64,000 nucleotides of DNA from Argentina anserina (GCF_933775445.1 NC_065872.1:3224001-3288000); one strand, 5' to 3'. Shown: positions 39,501 through 50,882, numbered from the stretch's first letter. The notes: generated by a model not told the origin, from the sequence alone. Made by a program: numbers and translations.

Positions 39501-40599
39501 ATTTATAAAGAGTATTTTTCACCAACAGTTCCTCAATTATAGTGTACCTACTAATGTGATACCTCAACTTTTAATCGTACCAATGTGATACCCAGACTCT
39601 AGTATTGCTATCATTGAAGTACTTCCGTCAGTTTTTTTTCAACTTCTCCGTCATCTTGGTGACGTGGCAAGTACGTGAGGCCCACAAAGAGGGTTAAAAG
39701 ACAAAATTATCCCCATCTGAGAGAAACAATATTTTTCCGGTCCTTTACCTTGAGAAAGACACCCAACAATTCTAATTTTGGCGCCAATTTTCCCTCCCTA
39801 CTCCTTAATTTGTGTCTCTTATCTAAACTAAAGAACTACCGCCAATCAGTCGACCACAATCTGATAAAACCTAGATCAATCTCATTTTCTATTTTTATCC
39901 TAGCACTTGTTAAACTAACAGAATAAATATAGAATTTTATATGGAACATCTCATTTCCACAATCTCATAAGAATATAGAAACACATAACTTAAACGAAAT
40001 TCAACTACATGTTTAAGTACCATTAGTTCTTACAAGCAAAAATCATGGCAGATCAACATAAAAGGTGGCAATTAATGGTACTTAACACATGTATTTGAAT
40101 TTCGTTAAGTTATGTGTTTCTATATTTTTTTATGAGATTGTGGAAATGAGATGTTCCATATAAATTTCTATATTTATTCTGTTAGTTTAACAAGTGCTAG
40201 GGTAAAAATAGAAAATGAGATTGATCTAGGTTTTATCACATTGTGGTTGACTGGTTGGCGGTAGTTCTTTAGTTTAGATAAGAGACACAAATTAAGGAGT
40301 AAGGAGGGAAAATTGGCGCCAAAATTGGAATTATTGGGTGTCTTTTTCAAGGTAAAGGGCCGGAAAAATATTGTTTCTTTCAGATGGGGTTAATTTTGTC
40401 TTTTAACCCTCTTTGTGGGCCTCACGTACTTGCCACGTCACTAAGATGACGGAGAAGTTGAAAAAAAACTGACGGAAGTACTTTAATGATAGCAATACTA
40501 GAGTCTGGGTATCACATTAGTACGATTAAGAGTTGAGGTATCACATTGGTAGGTACACCATAATTGAGAGACTGTTGGTGAAAAATACTCATTTATAAA
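39501..40599. mobile_element. 1.08-kb foldback (long-TIR) element with 9-bp target duplication, Mutator-like
   Basis: Element 39510-40590, flanked by perfect ATTTATAAA at 39501-39509 and 40591-40599. It begins GAGTATTTTTCACCAACAG and ends with the reverse complement of that. The two arms (about 39510-40026 and 40073-40590) are near-perfect inverted copies of about 515 bp around a spacer of about 46 bp. A 9-bp duplication is typical of MULEs, and fully inverted bodies of foldback/TIR-MULE derivatives. No coding frame. A transcript through it would form a very long hairpin. It lies 290 bp after ACC oxidase and about 110 bp from the FANCE stop codon. Confidence 0.9.
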
Positions 40600-40706
40600 A
40601 GACTGGCCTTTGAAAAGAGTTCTGGCATGTTCTAAATGCACATTCTCAGAGATGTCATCCTTTGTCTATGACCAAAAATCTTCATAAGACTTCCAATTAA
40701 CAGAAG

Positions 40707-42275
40707 CTACAATCCAGCTAATTTGCATAATATAGATCTAGCTAAGAATGTTTTGTTTTGCTCAACTACTCTAGTCAACATAAGCTTGTGCGGCTTCAAC
40801 AATGGAGAGCATTTGGTGACAAAACACAACAAAAAGTTTCCAAATTTCAGAGAGTTCGAAAATGATTCAGCCAATTGCTGAACCTGGTAAACAATATGGT
40901 CAACTGAACTCTGTGTAAAATGAATATTGTGATTCAAAATGCTTTGCAGCAAGCTAAACAATGATTCTGTCCATACCATTTTATCAGTTACCAAATGTTT
41001 GTGGGAAGGAAGACAAATGGTTCTCCTCTCACCTTTCTCTCCACACAGCAGCTTCTGACAGAAAGATGAGACATGAGCCGGGTGCAAGCTTTCCTTGATG
41101 ACCCTTGTGATCACATCATGTATTGCATTGTTGATGCCTTCCTGTCGGAGAATCAGTGGAAACAACAGCGAATACTCAGCGGCCCTTTGGTATATCTTGC
41201 AGTACTCTACTATTGCGGTCACTAGCACACGCGACGCTGGTTCCTCAAGAACCAACAACTTGGGCAGGATGATCGAGCACAGAACCTGACTTGGCCAAGT
41301 AAGCTCTTCCTCGTTTCCCCTTGTCAAACTAGAGAGTAGAACCGAAGCAGTCTCATCATCAGCTAACCAAGGCTCAATCAGTCCCAAAACCGCAAAACAC
41401 TCTCCTCCTCCTTTCCCCAAGCAAAGTTCACAAATTTCATTCGCTAATCCCACAGTCTTTGAACTCGACTCAAAACTCACAACGCGCTCTTTCAAACTTA
41501 TCGCCTTCTCTCGAACATCACGTCCAAGATCAACACTTTCTGGAGCATCAACATTCATTTCCTCCACAACATCATCCATATCCACATCTGCATCTTCATC
41601 CCCTCCATCACGGCTCAATGAATCACCATTGTCTCCACAATCAGCACCCACTGTCCTCGAATTCAGCTCCTCAGCCAGTACAGGCAACCATGGCAAAACA
41701 GAATCACTCTCAGCTGCCGAATCGGTAAGCCAACCCGGCAACGAATCAAACTCATCTTCCACCTCCTCCTCCCCGGAATCCAATCCCAAGCAGGAAATCC
41801 ACTCGTAATTCGACTCAGGCATTACGTCGAGCAGATGGTGTGCAGCTTTCTGGACCCAAAAATCAACCCCCTCGTCGCAACTCAAAACACTCCTCGCCAA
41901 TTTAACCAACTCCCTGACGGTAAACCTCTCACGATCCAAAGCCAAAAACGACAGAACCCTCGCCTGAACCATATTCGGCAGAGTATGTATAAACATCACC
42001 CTGCAAAAACCCAGAATCGCACCATCAGTCTCGGATCAAAAAGCTCGTCAAAAATCGAACTTGGGCTTGGCCCATTACCTATTCGGGTTCGGATCCCTGG
42101 ACGAAGCGTCGATTGTCTCCAACGGTCTCATCAGCAACGAGAGGAATGCCGCGGTGGTGATCGGCGCGGCGGCTGACGATGAGGCGCTGAAAGACTGTTT
42201 CAGCCACGTCGACGCTTCCGATTCCGGCGTCGGAGAGTTGAGGAAGATGTCGAAGAGTGAGACCCATTGCTCCAT
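40707..42275 (-). CDS. FANCE: Fanconi anaemia complementation group E (FANCE) homologue
   Basis: FANCE links the FA core complex to FANCD2 in repair of DNA interstrand crosslinks in the nucleus; the plant protein also acts in meiotic crossover control. Exons: 42275-42079 and 42000-40707 (phase joined through AG|G), giving 496 aa. Starts MEQWVSLFDIFLNS. A long acidic linker (residues about 140-230, with GGDEDADVDMDD) separates the N-terminus from an all-helical HEAT-like C-terminal domain (LGLIEPWLADDE, LTWPSQVLCSIILPKLL, then TRVIKESLHPAHVSSFC). That domain is the FANCE C-terminal/FANCD2-binding region. Identification rests on recalled similarity to plant FANCE and on its position near LpxA as in Arabidopsis (At4g29540/At4g29560); homology is diffuse, so a profile search is the right test. 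Confidence 0.78.
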
Positions 42276-42521
42276 TTGGCGCCGGATTCTCTGTATTTGG
42301 GAGGTATGAAGGGTTTTGATATGAGGCGGGAAAGCGAAACGGTGCGTTTTGTGATGACTGGAGCCAAAACTTGAATGTGATAGCTGCCAAGGTTGTTAAA
42401 TACAAAAAATATTCTAAACCAAGTTATAGCTTTGTCCCTCAATACATTAGTTTCAGACATTCCTTAAAAAAAAATTAGTTTGAGACTTTTTTTTTGATGA
42501 AATTAGCTTGAGACTTTGAGC
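42276..42521. other. FANCE promoter region
   Basis: Short spacer upstream of FANCE; contains GGCGGGAAA-like and GAAACGG motifs (about 42325-42342) resembling E2F/M-phase sites often seen in replication and repair genes. Not verified. Confidence 0.3.
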
Positions 42522-42934
42522 TTCAAATCCAGAGGCGGAACTACGTTGAGGGTAGGTAGGGTTATAGCACAGACGAAATCTAGCTTTGTAATTAAGTACC
42601 TATATGCCTTTCTCTTTATCAAATGTCAATTAACTCAGTTGGTTAAGTGTCCGGCTAAAATGTAAGTATGCAGTCCTGGTCCCGAGTTCAAATCCCACCT
42701 CCTCCCTTTTTTTCCTTCTTTATTTGCCTCCTTCTTTCCAGTTTCTTTTTATTCTACCCCCTTTGTTTGCCTCCTCATTTCCAGTTCTTTGTATTATATC
42801 CTCATTTTCTCTTTAATTACAACTTTTCTTTATAATTTATCTAATTATTTCATTTTCTACAAAAAAATAAAATTCATGCCTTAAAAAACCAACCCTACCC
42901 ACTTCGAGTTCTTGGTTCCGCCCCTGTTCAAATC
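42522..42934. mobile_element. hAT-type MITE with 8-bp target duplication and tRNA-like segment inside
   Basis: Element 42530-42926, flanked by perfect TTCAAATC at 42522-42529 and 42927-42934. Ends are CAGAGGCGGAAC and GGTTCCGCCCCTG, inverted with one mismatch; an 8-bp duplication and a CAGGGGCGG-type terminus are hAT features. Inside, 42631-42696 looks tRNA-derived: A-box-like TAACTCAGTTGGTTAAG and B-box-like GAGTTCAAATCCC about 45 bp apart. Pyrimidine-rich filler follows. There is no transposase, so the element depends on enzymes from elsewhere. Confidence 0.87.
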
Positions 42935-43051
42935 TATAACACATCTTAAATGTATACTAGCTAGCTAGTTGTGTAGTGTAAGTGTTAAGTTTACCTGCGA
43001 ATGCATGTATTGGTTGCAAAACCAAAGTCAAATAATATTGCACATGTTGTC

Positions 43052-43180
43052 TCACAACTCGATCGAGTTACAACTTACGAGTGTTATTGCTCTGATTCTG
43101 GCTCCATCAAGCTTATCCTCTTCAATCGCGGCCGGAGATTGGGATTCTTCTTCCATCGTGTTTTCGGGTTTCTCAGTCAT
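43052..43180 (-). pseudogene. Truncated first-exon copy of the unknown duplicated gene
   Basis: The minus-strand frame starts with MTEKPENTMEEESQSPAA; it matches the start of the neighbouring copy at 44855 (KEEESQSPIA). It keeps only about 42 codons before a stop. Upstream DNA (43260-43690) parallels the upstream DNA of the other copy (44930-45320), so this is a duplicated promoter plus broken first exon. Confidence 0.5.
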
Positions 43181-43269
43181 CACTACTGGTCTAATTACCA
43201 AGTTGTACGTCGAAACTTTTTTTTTTGCCTCCCTACTGCTGCACCTCATGCCCTTTTATATACGTGGGG

Positions 43270-43310
43270 CTAAAACCCTAGTTATATTAGGAACTCTAAA
43301 CCCTAGTTTT
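43270..43310. promoter_or_regulatory. Telo-box-like AAACCCTAG motifs upstream of a duplicated exon
   Basis: Two AAACCCTAG sites about 25 bp apart. The partner copy has AAACCCTAA/GAACCCTAA at 44940-44975. Such interstitial telomere motifs are common in plant promoters of growth-related genes. Function here is inferred. Confidence 0.4.
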
Positions 43311-43312
43311 AT

Positions 43313-43378
43313 ATATTTTGGTTGATTTGTAAGTCCCCATTATTAACACACTAGGGACTTACAAATCAACCGAAATAT
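43313..43378. repeat. 25-bp hairpin-forming inverted repeat
   Basis: Arms 43313-43337 and 43354-43378 pair with one mismatch around a 16-bp loop (GTTGATTTGTAAGTCCC and its complement). It sits just upstream of the duplicated first exon. It could be a tiny MITE or a hairpin in a transcript. The partner region near 45010 keeps only one similar arm (CCAAAATCAACCGG). Confidence 0.75.
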
Positions 43379-43977
43379 GACCTAAAAAATTGGGGAGTTG
43401 AGGGAGTCCAAGTTTGCCGCCAATGCATTGGTTTTGGGCTTTTGGCCGTTGGGGGAGAATCCATGTAAGGACCGGAATGTATGCGCAAATTTGCTGATTT
43501 GTATGTAACAAAGTTAGTTTCAGGTTAGGTATATCATGGAAATAACATAAATCATATTATTTTGTGGGAAGAAGGAATTATGAGAATGACAGAATATACA
43601 CGCCAGTAAGATCACAACATTTAACACTGCTTACAAAGCTACAAAGAGCCCCTCCCAATATGCACACAATATACAGTAATCAATTACCAGACAAGCTTAT
43701 AGCAGCCCAGAACAAAAAAGGGTAGTAAAGTTACTTGATAGATAACTAATTACCCCATAACATGAAGTAAGGAATATTAGTTCAATAGCACAAAAAAGAG
43801 CATATAATAGGAATTATAAAGCACATAGTAGTAGACAAAGGAAACTCAAATTTTACAACAATGAAAAGATGTCTAACAAACAATCGAAAGAATCAAAAAC
43901 ATATGAGGAAGGAGCAATCGAACAGGAAAATGAAATTCAGGCAACATAAAAAAAATTCAGACGCGGAATTTGCGTAC

Positions 43978-44855
43978 CAGATGAACAGCCAGGAAAGTAA
44001 TCAAGCAAAACATCAGGGTGCAATGATAAATGATGATGAGCGGCATGATTATCCTGCAAGCTAGAACCCTCATCGATGTGACACTCATAAACCACACGTT
44101 TTACAAACCACCGCCAACCATCCTGGATATTTGTCGGAGGAGATATCATCCGAACCTGATTATGGTTACATTTTTCAATACAAAACAAAATTCTTGGATG
44201 AAATATATACAGTGGCAGAGTTCGATAAAGATCAAACTGGTAATGAAGAAGAAACCGATGAGCACAGTGGAGCATACCAAGTATTGGAACGAAGTCAAAG
44301 ATCTGACGGTACTGGTGCTCTGAGAGTATTGGTACCTTAATTGTGGTTCCAAAACGTGAAATTGCTCTAAATCTGACTTCATCATACTTACCTTCTTCCA
44401 TTTTGGTCTCAATGTGAGGGATTTCTCCAGAACCTAAACACAAAAATTATTAACAATGAAAAGATGTCTTACAAACAATTGAAAGAATCAAAAACGTACG
44501 AGGAAAGAGCAATCAAACAGGACAATGAAAAATTCAGGTAACATAAAAAAAACAGACAAGGAATTTGCGTATCCGGAGAACAGCCAGGATTGGAGAAAAA
44601 GGGATTCGCGATGATCTCGTCCACCCCAATATCAGCCATGCCGAGGGTTCTATGGAGCTCCGCCTCTGAGTGATATGGTTGATCCATACTCGTTGCATCT
44701 TCATGACATTGAGTGGGAAATTCATCAGGCAAAACATCGCCGTGCTCTGACCAATTCTTGTCTTCGTCATACTTATCTTCCTCTGGGAAATTCTTGTTTG
44801 CGATAGGAGATTGGGATTCTTCTTCCTTTGTTGTGTTTTGATTGAGATCCCCCAT
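43978..44855 (-). CDS. Unrecognised, internally duplicated small gene (uncertain)
   Basis: Not recognised. Best partial model: exon 44855-44573 (94 codons, MGDLNQNTTKEEESQ, acidic, ends in NPGCSP), then 44433-44392 (SGEIPHIETKMEE), then an exon or exons within 44158-43978 (ending DYFPGCSS). Phases of the first two fit (G|GT). The 44158-43978 exon ends in PGCSSG|GT, a proper donor, while the equivalent site at 44573 reads G|AT, so the first exon's donor appears broken. About 140 bp around this site recurs at 43856-43995 and 44453-44593. Acidic residues and the lack of membrane or known catalytic motifs are all I can report. It may be a decaying tandem duplicate rather than an active gene. Confidence 0.3.
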
Positions 44856-45418
44856 CGAGCTTTCTCTTTTTCCTTTGCTATTTTTGTTCGAACGCTGATC
44901 GCTCTATGGTTCTAAGACCCTGGTCATGTTTAGAACTCTAAACCCTAATGTTATTGGGAACTCTGAACCCTAATCCTATTAATCATAGGAAACTCAACAG
45001 GAACTTACCAAAATCAACCGGATGCTACATCTCGAAAGAATAAGGTATCAAGAGGAAAATAATAGAAAAGAAGAAAAATAAATGAGAATAGAAGATTATA
45101 AGACTCATAAGGACCGGAATGTATATGTGCAAATTTGTTGATGGTTAGTTTCATAAATATCTATGTAATAGAATAATTTCTCTATGAAGATAATATAAAT
45201 CGTTTAATTTTGTGGGGAAAAAGAAATGAGAATGACAAGAATATTCGCGCCAATAAGATGGCAACATTAAACACTGCTTAGTGCTTACAGAAAGTGCCCC
45301 TCCCAATATGCACACAAAAATGGGTTCACTCTATTGAACTTGAGCACAGCGAACACACAAACCCCCTTCTCCACCAACCTCACCACCACGACCACCTTAG
45401 CACCACCAGTCCACCACC

Positions 45419-47129
45419 ATGGGAGTCAGCAACAGAATCACAGCAGGCCTCAACTTCACGGCCCTCCTCTGCTCCATCCCCATAATGGCCGCCGGCATCT
45501 GGCTGGCCTCGAAGCCCGACAACGAGTGCATCCACTCTTTCCGGTGGCCGGTCTTTGTCCTCGGCGTCCTCATCCTCCTAGTCTGCCTCGCCGGATTCAT
45601 CGGCGCTTACTTCAACAAACAGGGCCTTCTTGCTCTCTACCTCTTCTGTATGGCCGCCCTCATAATCCTCCTACTCATTCTACTTATCTTTGCGTTTACT
45701 GTTACAAGGCCTGACGGAAGCTACGGCGTTCCGGGCAGGGCTTACCGGGAGTATCGGCTGGACGGATATTCTAAGTGGCTTAGAGATTACGTTACAGATT
45801 CAGGGACTTGGCAGAAGATAAGGGTCTGTTTAGCTGATTCCGATACTTGTCCGAAGCTCACTCAGAACTACATCACTGCTGATCAGTTCTTTGCGGCTCA
45901 CATCTCTCCTCTTCAGGCAAGTTCTTAATTCAGTTCATCATTTTCGTTAAAGTTAATGTTTTTCCGAGATGATTTTGACTGTGATTGTTGATTTGATATG
46001 AAAGAACTCAACTTTTTACATTTTTTTTTTCACTAAGAAAAAGCATATAACTTGGAGAGTATAGATGTTCTTTAGGAGATCAAAAGGTCTTTCTCTATTG
46101 TGGATCCAAACTGGTCTTCAGTTCCCAAACGCGTAATGTAATCACTATTCTATGAGGGTCTTTAGTTCCAAACAAGTTCTTGATCTCTGTGTGTCCTCTG
46201 TTTCTTTGCTTGGAGTAGTGAAAATTACTGTCTTTGAAGATAAGATTGACTGTGAGTAACTGAGAATTGATGTAGTTGCTGTTTTGATGAAAAAGATTGC
46301 AACTCTTTTACACTTTCTGTGCAAAAAATGTTCATAGAAGATAAGAGATTCTTCTATTGATACATCCATTCAGGTCTTTTCTTCCGTGCTAGCTTTATGC
46401 CACATTTTTAACTAGATGTCAAAACCAGAAATTTATAGAAACTCAAATACAGAGTAAGAATAGAAATCTAGGATTCTAGGAGTGATCAGGACCCGCCAAT
46501 GCAGTGTTTTAGTATAGAGTCAATTCTCCATGCCCCCTAATCTACCTTTCAATGTGGTCCATAATACATAAGTTAAATGGAAACATAAAGACACAAACTT
46601 TGCTCTACTGGATGGCAATTGCTTCTGAATTATTATAGAAATCATGGAAGGTAGAGCAAATTAAAGTAATTGGGGTCACAATGGAAGAAATGAAAATGAA
46701 CAACTATGCTTGCCAGCAATGGATTCATATATTGACAACATTACTTGTGTTTTTTTTTCGTTAATCATTTTCTCTTTTGGTTCCTACTATTATTAAAATT
46801 TAACATCGAACATTATTCTTGTGTTGCAGTCAGGATGTTGTAAACCTCCAACAGCTTGTGGCTACAGCTATGTGAACCCAAATCTGTGGATAAACCCAGC
46901 AACCCCTTCAGCAGACCAAGACTGCTTGCTATGGAACAATGACCAAAACATACTTTGCTACAATTGCAACTCTTGCAGAGCTGGTTTACTTGGAAACTTG
47001 AGAAAAGAGTGGAGAAGAGCCAATGTGATCCTCATCGTGGCGGTGGTTATTCTCATCTGTGTCTACGTCGTTGCCTGCAGCGCATTCAAGAATGCGCAAA
47101 CAGAGGAGCTTTTCCGCCGTAACAAGTAG
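45419..47129 (+). CDS. TET2: Tetraspanin (TET2-like)
   Basis: Plasma-membrane scaffold with four membrane spans. Exons 45419-45916 and 46830-47129, giving 265 aa. TM1 is about residues 8-28 and TM2/TM3 about 43-95 (WPVFVLGVLILLVCLAG, then LYLFCMAALIILLLILLIF). A large extracellular loop of about 96-230 carries the plant GCCKPP motif (168-173) and many paired Cys, followed by TM4 (VILIVAVVILICVYVVA). The intron starts CAG|GC and ends CAG; reading from GC is the only way to keep LQ|SGCCKPP in frame, so this is a GC-AG intron. It sits between ACC oxidase/FANCE and cytidine deaminase, as TET2 does in Arabidopsis (recalled). Confidence 0.93.
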
Positions 47130-48091
47130 GGATGGGTGTAAACTTCAGTCATGTTGCCAAACACAGCTCAAGTATGGGTTCCCTAGGTCTAATCTAAGGG
47201 CCTTATCGTTTTGGTGATAAATCTGTCTTTGTCATCATTAGCATTTTGTAGTGTACATATTGCTTTGTTCCTTATTTTTTCTATCTAATGGACAAAGTGT
47301 AATGGAATCTCATTCCTAAGACTTTTTTCTACTAGTACTGGTGATCCGGTATCAGATGCTTCTGCATCCGTGGTACTAGTGGCTTCTTGGACTAATATAC
47401 TGTTCGAGTATTATATTTTCACACCCCTTGATGCACACACTTTCTGATGCACTGACTTTACCGACTAGAAACTAGAGAGACCAACTTTCACAACAACAAG
47501 GCTGATTTAAGTCTCCAAGAATTACGTTTATGCTGTGATCACTTTTGGATAATAAGACGATGGTGCTGAATATTATTAGTTAGAAGTTATAACTTTAGGG
47601 CGTATTTGACGGTGCTTTTTGAATATAAATAGTTATAGAAGCACTGGTTAATAGTGCTTCCCAGAAAAGCACTTGTTAAGGTCTTCCTACTGGATTAGGG
47701 AGTGCCAATTGCTTATCAGATCTGAATCTTTCTCAAGTTAAACACTAAAGCTGTCTCCTGCAATTGATCGACCCTTTCCTATTTAACACATAGCCAATAC
47801 ATTATACAAATGGTTCTCGCAGTAATACAATGGCTTTCAACATCTGCACTATAACTGTATAACTAATATCTTCCTTTAAAAAAAACCACTGTTACACTGC
47901 CCCTGTTGGCCAATTTCAGAAGTTATAGCTGGAGACCAGAAATAAGAGCAGTTTGGTAACATCGACCGAACCTTTTCTGTTCCGGGAGGAATCACTACCT
48001 AAGATTACAATATTTAATACTGTGACAGTTTCTATAGAAAATTAGACAACTGATCGATTGGATGAAAAGGTAGTCACTCACATTTGGTTTA
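47130..48091. other. Convergent spacer between tetraspanin and methyltransferase
   Basis: 3' UTRs of the two convergent genes with about 0.9 kb of AT-rich DNA. No repeat ends or frames of note. Confidence 0.5.
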
Positions 48092-50882
48092 TCACGCAGA
48101 CAACTTTCTAGAGTATACAATGTACATGGGGTCTGAGCGTCCAGGGTTTGGAGAAATATCCACCCCCTGCAAACAGGAGCTCAGTTTTAAGACATTACTA
48201 CTAAAATACTTGGAACTGTGACACTGAATAAGGATTCATGTGCGCAGAGAACTTATATGTGGTGATAAAAGGAATGAAAACAAATTAGAGAAAAGAATTA
48301 ATTACCTGAGGAGGTTCATATCCTCCGGCATAGTGGAAATATGACCCAACAATCAGACCGTGATCAGCATCACCAGTTGATGTCCAGATTGAGATTGCTT
48401 TAGTCCAGAAACAACGGTTGGAAAAGCTGTTTGTAAATTGGCATCAAGTTAGAATTGGTTCAGAAAAGAGACCAGATTGATTAAGAAAAACAAGAGTGCC
48501 AATCTGAAGCGCTACTCTCTCCATAAAATCTCTTACAAAATCCTAAGGGTAAGGGATGATTTGAAATTTGTGTTCACACTTGGAGATGACAGCCTTATTG
48601 AAAGATGAAGACAGTTTCACCTCATTATAGCAAGTCCCCCTGGCTTAAGAATCCGGCACATTTCCTTAAAAACTTCAATAGGCTTGTTTATATAATCAAC
48701 ACTAACCTGCGATGTAAGATTCATTTACATCAGAGAGCAGTAAAACACAGTACATCTTTTGGAAAGTATGCACTTACCGCATTAATTATATTTTGAAGTG
48801 TTTAATGGTGTTGGTGTTTCAACGTTCCCAAAACTTTGGTTTCTAGTCTCCTGTAATCTAATTTGGTTTATTTGGATCACTAGGAATCTGGTGCATTTCG
48901 AATGTAAGATTTTTAATGTGTTGGAAGCCCAACGTCATCTTTTGGAATTGTTCAGAGAGTATGCTCTGTATTTTTTTCATCCTTACAAGAAACATCATGA
49001 TATGTCTATTTTCTCTATTCTTGGTATTTCACAACTGTCTGCCAATGCTATCAACTTCATCCCGTCCTTTAATTAAGGGTTTCTTGGCTGAGGATTTGCT
49101 ATTCGCTAGAGGTTTTTATATCTATGGTTTAGCATATGTGGGTGTACACATGCCAGATTGAGCTTTTGTTTATCCTCTTTGTTAGAGTTTATCAGACATA
49201 GTAGATCATATTCTTTTGTCCTACTTTGTTAAATAAATAAATAAAAGGTTTCACAAAAAAAAAAGGTATACACAGTACATTTGCTTGCATTAATTCAAGC
49301 AGAAGGTGATAAACACAACCATGATGACAGTAGATGAACTTACCACATTAGTTATCACATCGAAGGAATTATCTTCAAAGGGAAGTTTAGGGTCGACATT
49401 CAAGTCTTGAAGAACATACTCTGTCAAAACCTACAAAAGTTCAATCAATGAGGATGGATATTCTCATATCACTATACAGCTATAAATACTCAATAACTAC
49501 CATGGCTAACGAAAAAGAAGACACAAAACCATACTTTTGCAATTTCAAATAGATCTCTAGGGATTAGAAGTTTATCATTCAACTTCTAACATATTTCTGG
49601 GCACTAGAAGTTTAAATTATCATGAAGTGGATGTTACTCATCAGCAGAAAATGGTACTCTACAACACTTAGCTTCAGTATAATCCCATTCATTTAGGCAT
49701 CAAACCAAGATACATAGGGAGTAAGAAAAACAGCTCGACTGCAACATGTTTAGATTCTCTATTAACTATCAAGCAAAATAATTAAAAGCAAAGTACCGGA
49801 TTCGCCTTTAGCTCTGCTTCATTCATTCCCATTCCAACTACTCTCTCTTGCTTGTATCCTGGAGGAAAGTGACTGACCTAGATATAATATTGCTCACTAT
49901 ATTATTACTCCTAATTCACAAAATGTGAAATACAAAACAAGGCCTCACATTAACATAAAAGACTCACCCAGCTGCTACACATGTCCAGCATGGTTACTCC
50001 TGGAGTGTTGCTAGGTGGAAACACCTTAGAATAGTACTTGGTCAGTGCTGCAATGGCTGGATCATCAATATGTGTCACAAAGCGCGGACTCTCATAAAAC
50101 AATGTATCTGGTGACCTGATGAATCAGCTTCTTGTTTTAGAACTCATCTAAGTTAATCCCTCCCAATGCTAAGCTGAACTTTCAGCTCAACAAAACTACA
50201 TTGTACAAGCAAAAAGTTGAAAACTTTACTCATCATAGCGCTGGAAATCCTCAGGCTTGTAAGGAATTTGCTCCGGCCACTCCACATTTTTCAATATCTT
50301 CAATTAGAATAAAAACCATAAGGAAATTAGGCATGCCAAATAGTGCTACAAAACCTCATAACACTAATCAATAAGCTTAAATTAATGATTCATAGCACTT
50401 ATAGCTACTTTTGCAGGAAAAGGGTTTCAGAAGCAAAGCTATTTTAAAAGACTAAACCTTTCAGACACATTCTTATAACCCCATACAAGAAATGGTAATT
50501 TCACTGTCAGAATTCTAACCCCATAATCAATACAGCACCAGTTCATCATCAGAATCCCAAATGTGAGAAAACCCAGTAACCAAATAAATGAAAACAGATA
50601 AAGATCGAAACTTTATCCCTAATCATGAATTGAAGTTTGAAACACTACCTCTTCAAAGGAAGGACCACTCTTCAGCCTAGCAGAGGCAGTGAAAGCTTTG
50701 CCGCCAACAGCACCAGACATGTTCATCAACTGAGCCCAAAGTGAAGCTCCAAGGCCCAATACCAAACGCCTCGGTGCTCTACCTCCACTGCTCCACTTGC
50801 TCACAACTTTTGCTAGATTAGGAACAGACGCAACTGCACTAGTGATCGAATAAGATGAAGAACAAGAATAAACACCCGCCAA
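48092..50882 (-). CDS. SAM-dependent methyltransferase (type 11-like), probably plastid-targeted; start codon unclear
   Basis: Eight exons, all in phase after the first: 50882(?)-50649, 50297-50230, 50115-49968, 49877-49797, 49430-49344, 48706-48621, 48426-48306 and 48166-48092; about 299 aa. The N-terminus is Ser/Ala-rich and basic, like a chloroplast transit peptide. SAM-binding elements: VTMLDMCSSW (motif I-like), VVGMGMNEAEL, LPFEDNSFDVITNVVSV (motif II/III region) and EMCRILKPGG, which is characteristic of the Methyltransf_11 fold. Substrate unknown. No ATG begins this frame: the first open codon used is TTG at 50882, an in-frame TAA lies at about 50926-50928, and a potential acceptor (TCTCAG) at about 50906 hints at an unseen 5' exon. 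Intron 5 carries a LINE fragment. Confidence 0.78.
48745..49280 (+). mobile_element. 5'-truncated LINE fragment with 11-bp target duplication, in methyltransferase intron 5
   Basis: Body 48756-49269 (about 514 bp), flanked by perfect ACACAGTACAT at 48745-48755 and 49270-49280. The plus-strand frame from 48798 includes LIWFIWITRNLVHFE, typical of the zinc-binding tail after plant LINE reverse transcriptase. It ends with AAATAAATAAATAAAAGG and a poly(A) run. The fragment is antisense to the host gene and contains only the 3' end of the element. Confidence 0.88.

Noticed and set aside
42631..42696. Functional tRNA gene
   Set aside because: Poor acceptor-stem pairing and location inside a MITE; called tRNA-derived only.
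44131..44340. Plus-strand acidic 69-codon frame
   Set aside because: It overlaps the minus-strand intron of the duplicated locus; no partner exon, no promoter and no similarity that I recognise.
45917..45925. Alternative GT donor (GCAA|GTTC) for the tetraspanin intron
   Set aside because: It shifts the frame and destroys the GCCKPP region.
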